Positions 4,809 through 5,718 of a stretch of DNA of 5,718 nt are shown piece by piece (the stretch's first letter is position 1; each line of letters opens with the position of its first letter). The DNA comes from Bilamarchaeum sp050303335 (GTDB lineage Archaea; Micrarchaeota; Micrarchaeia; Anstonellales; Bilamarchaeaceae): positions 1 to 5,718 of the forward strand of contig JBNLBN010000039.1 in the NCBI GenBank assembly GCA_050303335.1. The letters are read 5' to 3'. The position numbers were made by a program, and so were the translations under genes. The notes beneath the pieces were generated by a model, which was given only the letters and a program-made list of their open reading frames with translations, searched no databases and had not been told where the DNA came from.

Positions 4809-5224
4809 AAGACTTCATGTGCTTCAAAAAGCCTCTCACAGTAATAGCAGCGGAATTTCTTCCCCTCGTTTATGAACCTTACCTTCTCTTCCTTGGATAT
4901 GCATGAAGGATTCGGACAGCACCCTATGCTTATCTCATTGGGGAGCCTCGTCCCGATCTTCTTCTCCACTTTTCCTCCCTTTATGATGTTCACCGTTGCC
5001 CCCGGCGCAATCAGTGCCAGGATGTTCGCGGTATTCTCTGATACGATTTTGCCCTCGATCTTAACAATATCCTTGGTCTTCATCTTCTTGCTCGGTACAT
5101 GGAGCATGATCGCGACCCTGTGCGGATATTCCTCGTTGATTCCAAGAAGCCGGATCACCTTCTCCCCTTTTCCAGACGGGATATGGTCGACTACGGTTCC
5201 GATCTGTATATTGTCTACTTGCAT
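4805..5224 (-). CDS. pyrI: Aspartate carbamoyltransferase regulatory subunit
   Basis: Regulatory chain of ATCase. It binds nucleotide effectors through its N-terminal domain and links catalytic trimers through a zinc domain. The 139 residues are slightly shorter than the usual 150. Allosteric domain: QIGTVVDHIPSGKGEKVIRLLGI (7-29, written with the IGTVxDHIPxGK signature), VPSKKMKTKDIVKIEG (43-58) and ALIAPGATVNIIKGGKV (70-86). Zinc domain: Cys103 and Cys108 in CPNPSC, then Cys126 and Cys129 in CYYC, matching the C-x4-C and C-x2-C ligands, with an extra Cys102. The ATG at 5224 lies inside the end of pyrB (10-nt overlap), and the stop overlaps the GNAT start. All four zinc ligands and the effector-site Lys-rich segments are present, so an allosteric ATCase is likely. 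Confidence 0.97.
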   Translation of the reverse strand: MQVDNIQIGTVVDHIPSGKGEKVIRLLGINEEYPHRVAIMLHVPSKKMKTKDIVKIEGKIVSENTANILALIAPGATVNIIKGGKVEKKIGTRLPNEISIGCCPNPSCISKEEKVRFINEGKKFRCYYCERLFEAHEVL

Positions 5225-5718
5225 AGGACCCTCTCCAGCACTGCCTGCCTCACCGGCACGCCGTAATGTGCCTGTTCGAAGTATTTTGCCTGCTTCATGT
5301 CATCTATTTCGCTGTCGATCTCGGTGATTTTAGGAAGGGGATGCAGTATTATCATGTCGTCTTTTGCCTCCTTGAGGTCCTCCTTCTTCAGGTTGAATTT
5401 CTCGATCATGCGCTTTGCTTCGTAAGGATCGATGAATCTCTCCTTCTGAATCCTGCATACATAGAGGACGTCAGTGTTGAAATCCGGTTCCTCAAGAATC
5501 TCGATCTTTGCATTGAACTTGTCCTTTACCTCCTTGATGTAATCCTCTTCCATTGCAAGTCCTTTTGGGGATATGAGCCTGATATTCGATCCGAACATAG
5601 CAAGCCCGTAAAGAAGGGAGCGCATCGCCCGCGCATGCTTGAGATCCCCGAACAATGTGACATCGAGGTCTTCGAGCCTTCCCTTGTTTTTCCTTATCGT
5701 GAATAGGTCAATTAGTGT
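5215..5718 (-). CDS. pyrB: Aspartate carbamoyltransferase catalytic subunit (5' end off window)
   Basis: Joins carbamoyl phosphate and aspartate to carbamoyl-aspartate, the committed step of pyrimidine synthesis. The frame is open from the window edge to TAG 5215-5217: 167 residues, roughly the C-terminal half of a 300-310 residue protein, so the carbamoyl-phosphate domain is mostly missing. The visible part starts TLIDLFTIRKNKGRLEDL and contains the aspartate-domain landmarks: FGDLKHARAMRSL (23-35), CRIQKERF, equivalent to the family's TRxQxER substrate arginine motif, HPLPKITEI, and KYFEQAHYGVPVRQAVLERVL at the end. A TTG at 5653-5655 could be misread as a start, but homology clearly runs through it. 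It overlaps pyrI by 10 nt, indicating translational coupling of the two subunits. Confidence 0.97.
   Translation of the reverse strand, partial: TLIDLFTIRKNKGRLEDLDVTLFGDLKHARAMRSLLYGLAMFGSNIRLISPKGLAMEEDYIKEVKDKFNAKIEILEEPDFNTDVLYVCRIQKERFIDPYEAKRMIEKFNLKKEDLKEAKDDMIILHPLPKITEIDSEIDDMKQAKYFEQAHYGVPVRQAVLERVLCK

Noticed and set aside
4389..4844. Plus-strand 151-codon open frame
   Set aside because: It is the antisense shadow of the GNAT acetyltransferase, whose motifs are clear on the minus strand.
1..5718. Mobile elements, CRISPR arrays or long repeats
   Set aside because: No repeated spacer pattern, transposase fragment or terminal inverted repeats were seen. The window is filled with housekeeping genes in conserved order.

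Overview
The window is archaeal. Every confidently recognised gene belongs to an archaeal information-processing or biosynthesis family: eS19, eL39, eL31, eL20/LX, aIF6, a PDCD5-type protein, prefoldin alpha, FtsY, fibrillarin and the zinc-binding ATCase regulatory subunit PyrI. Starts are coupled by ATGA and TGATG overlaps, some Shine-Dalgarno sites are strong, and TATA/BRE-like sites stand in for bacterial -35/-10 boxes. The compact packing and short versions of several proteins (57-residue LX, 86-residue PDCD5) would fit a small-genome (DPANN-like) archaeon, but the lineage is a guess.

Positions 1-3497 (minus strand) hold one tightly packed run, read from right to left: eS19, PDCD5-like, eL39, eL31, aIF6, eL20/LX, prefoldin alpha, then FtsY leaving the left edge. 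This is a well-known conserved archaeal cluster. It joins ribosome parts, a 60S-type anti-association factor, a chaperone subunit and the SRP receptor, so ribosome assembly, folding and membrane targeting of new proteins are co-expressed. Junctions are 4-nt overlaps, a 1-nt overlap, a direct abutment or gaps of 1-5 nt. eL39 (2669-2827) and eL20/LX (1418-1591) are short genes that are easy to miss.

Positions 3498-3608 form an AT-rich divergent promoter region between eS19 (minus) and fibrillarin (plus). Fibrillarin (3609-4256) stands alone, without its usual nop5 neighbour directly on either side in this window.

Positions 4257-4400 are the only other gap, and the most interesting part. A BRE/TATA-like box lies about 26 nt upstream of a 100-nt segment on the plus strand. 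That segment folds into a closed structure: a GC-rich terminal helix, a hairpin whose loop can pair downstream to make a pseudoknot, a second perfect hairpin, and a C(UUCG)G hairpin, followed by a T-rich stretch. It looks like an independently transcribed structured RNA of a family I do not recognise.

Positions 4401-5718 (minus strand) hold a second overlapping operon, pyrB (partial) - pyrI - GNAT acetyltransferase. It encodes aspartate carbamoyltransferase (pyrimidine synthesis) with a RimI-like acetyltransferase coupled behind it.
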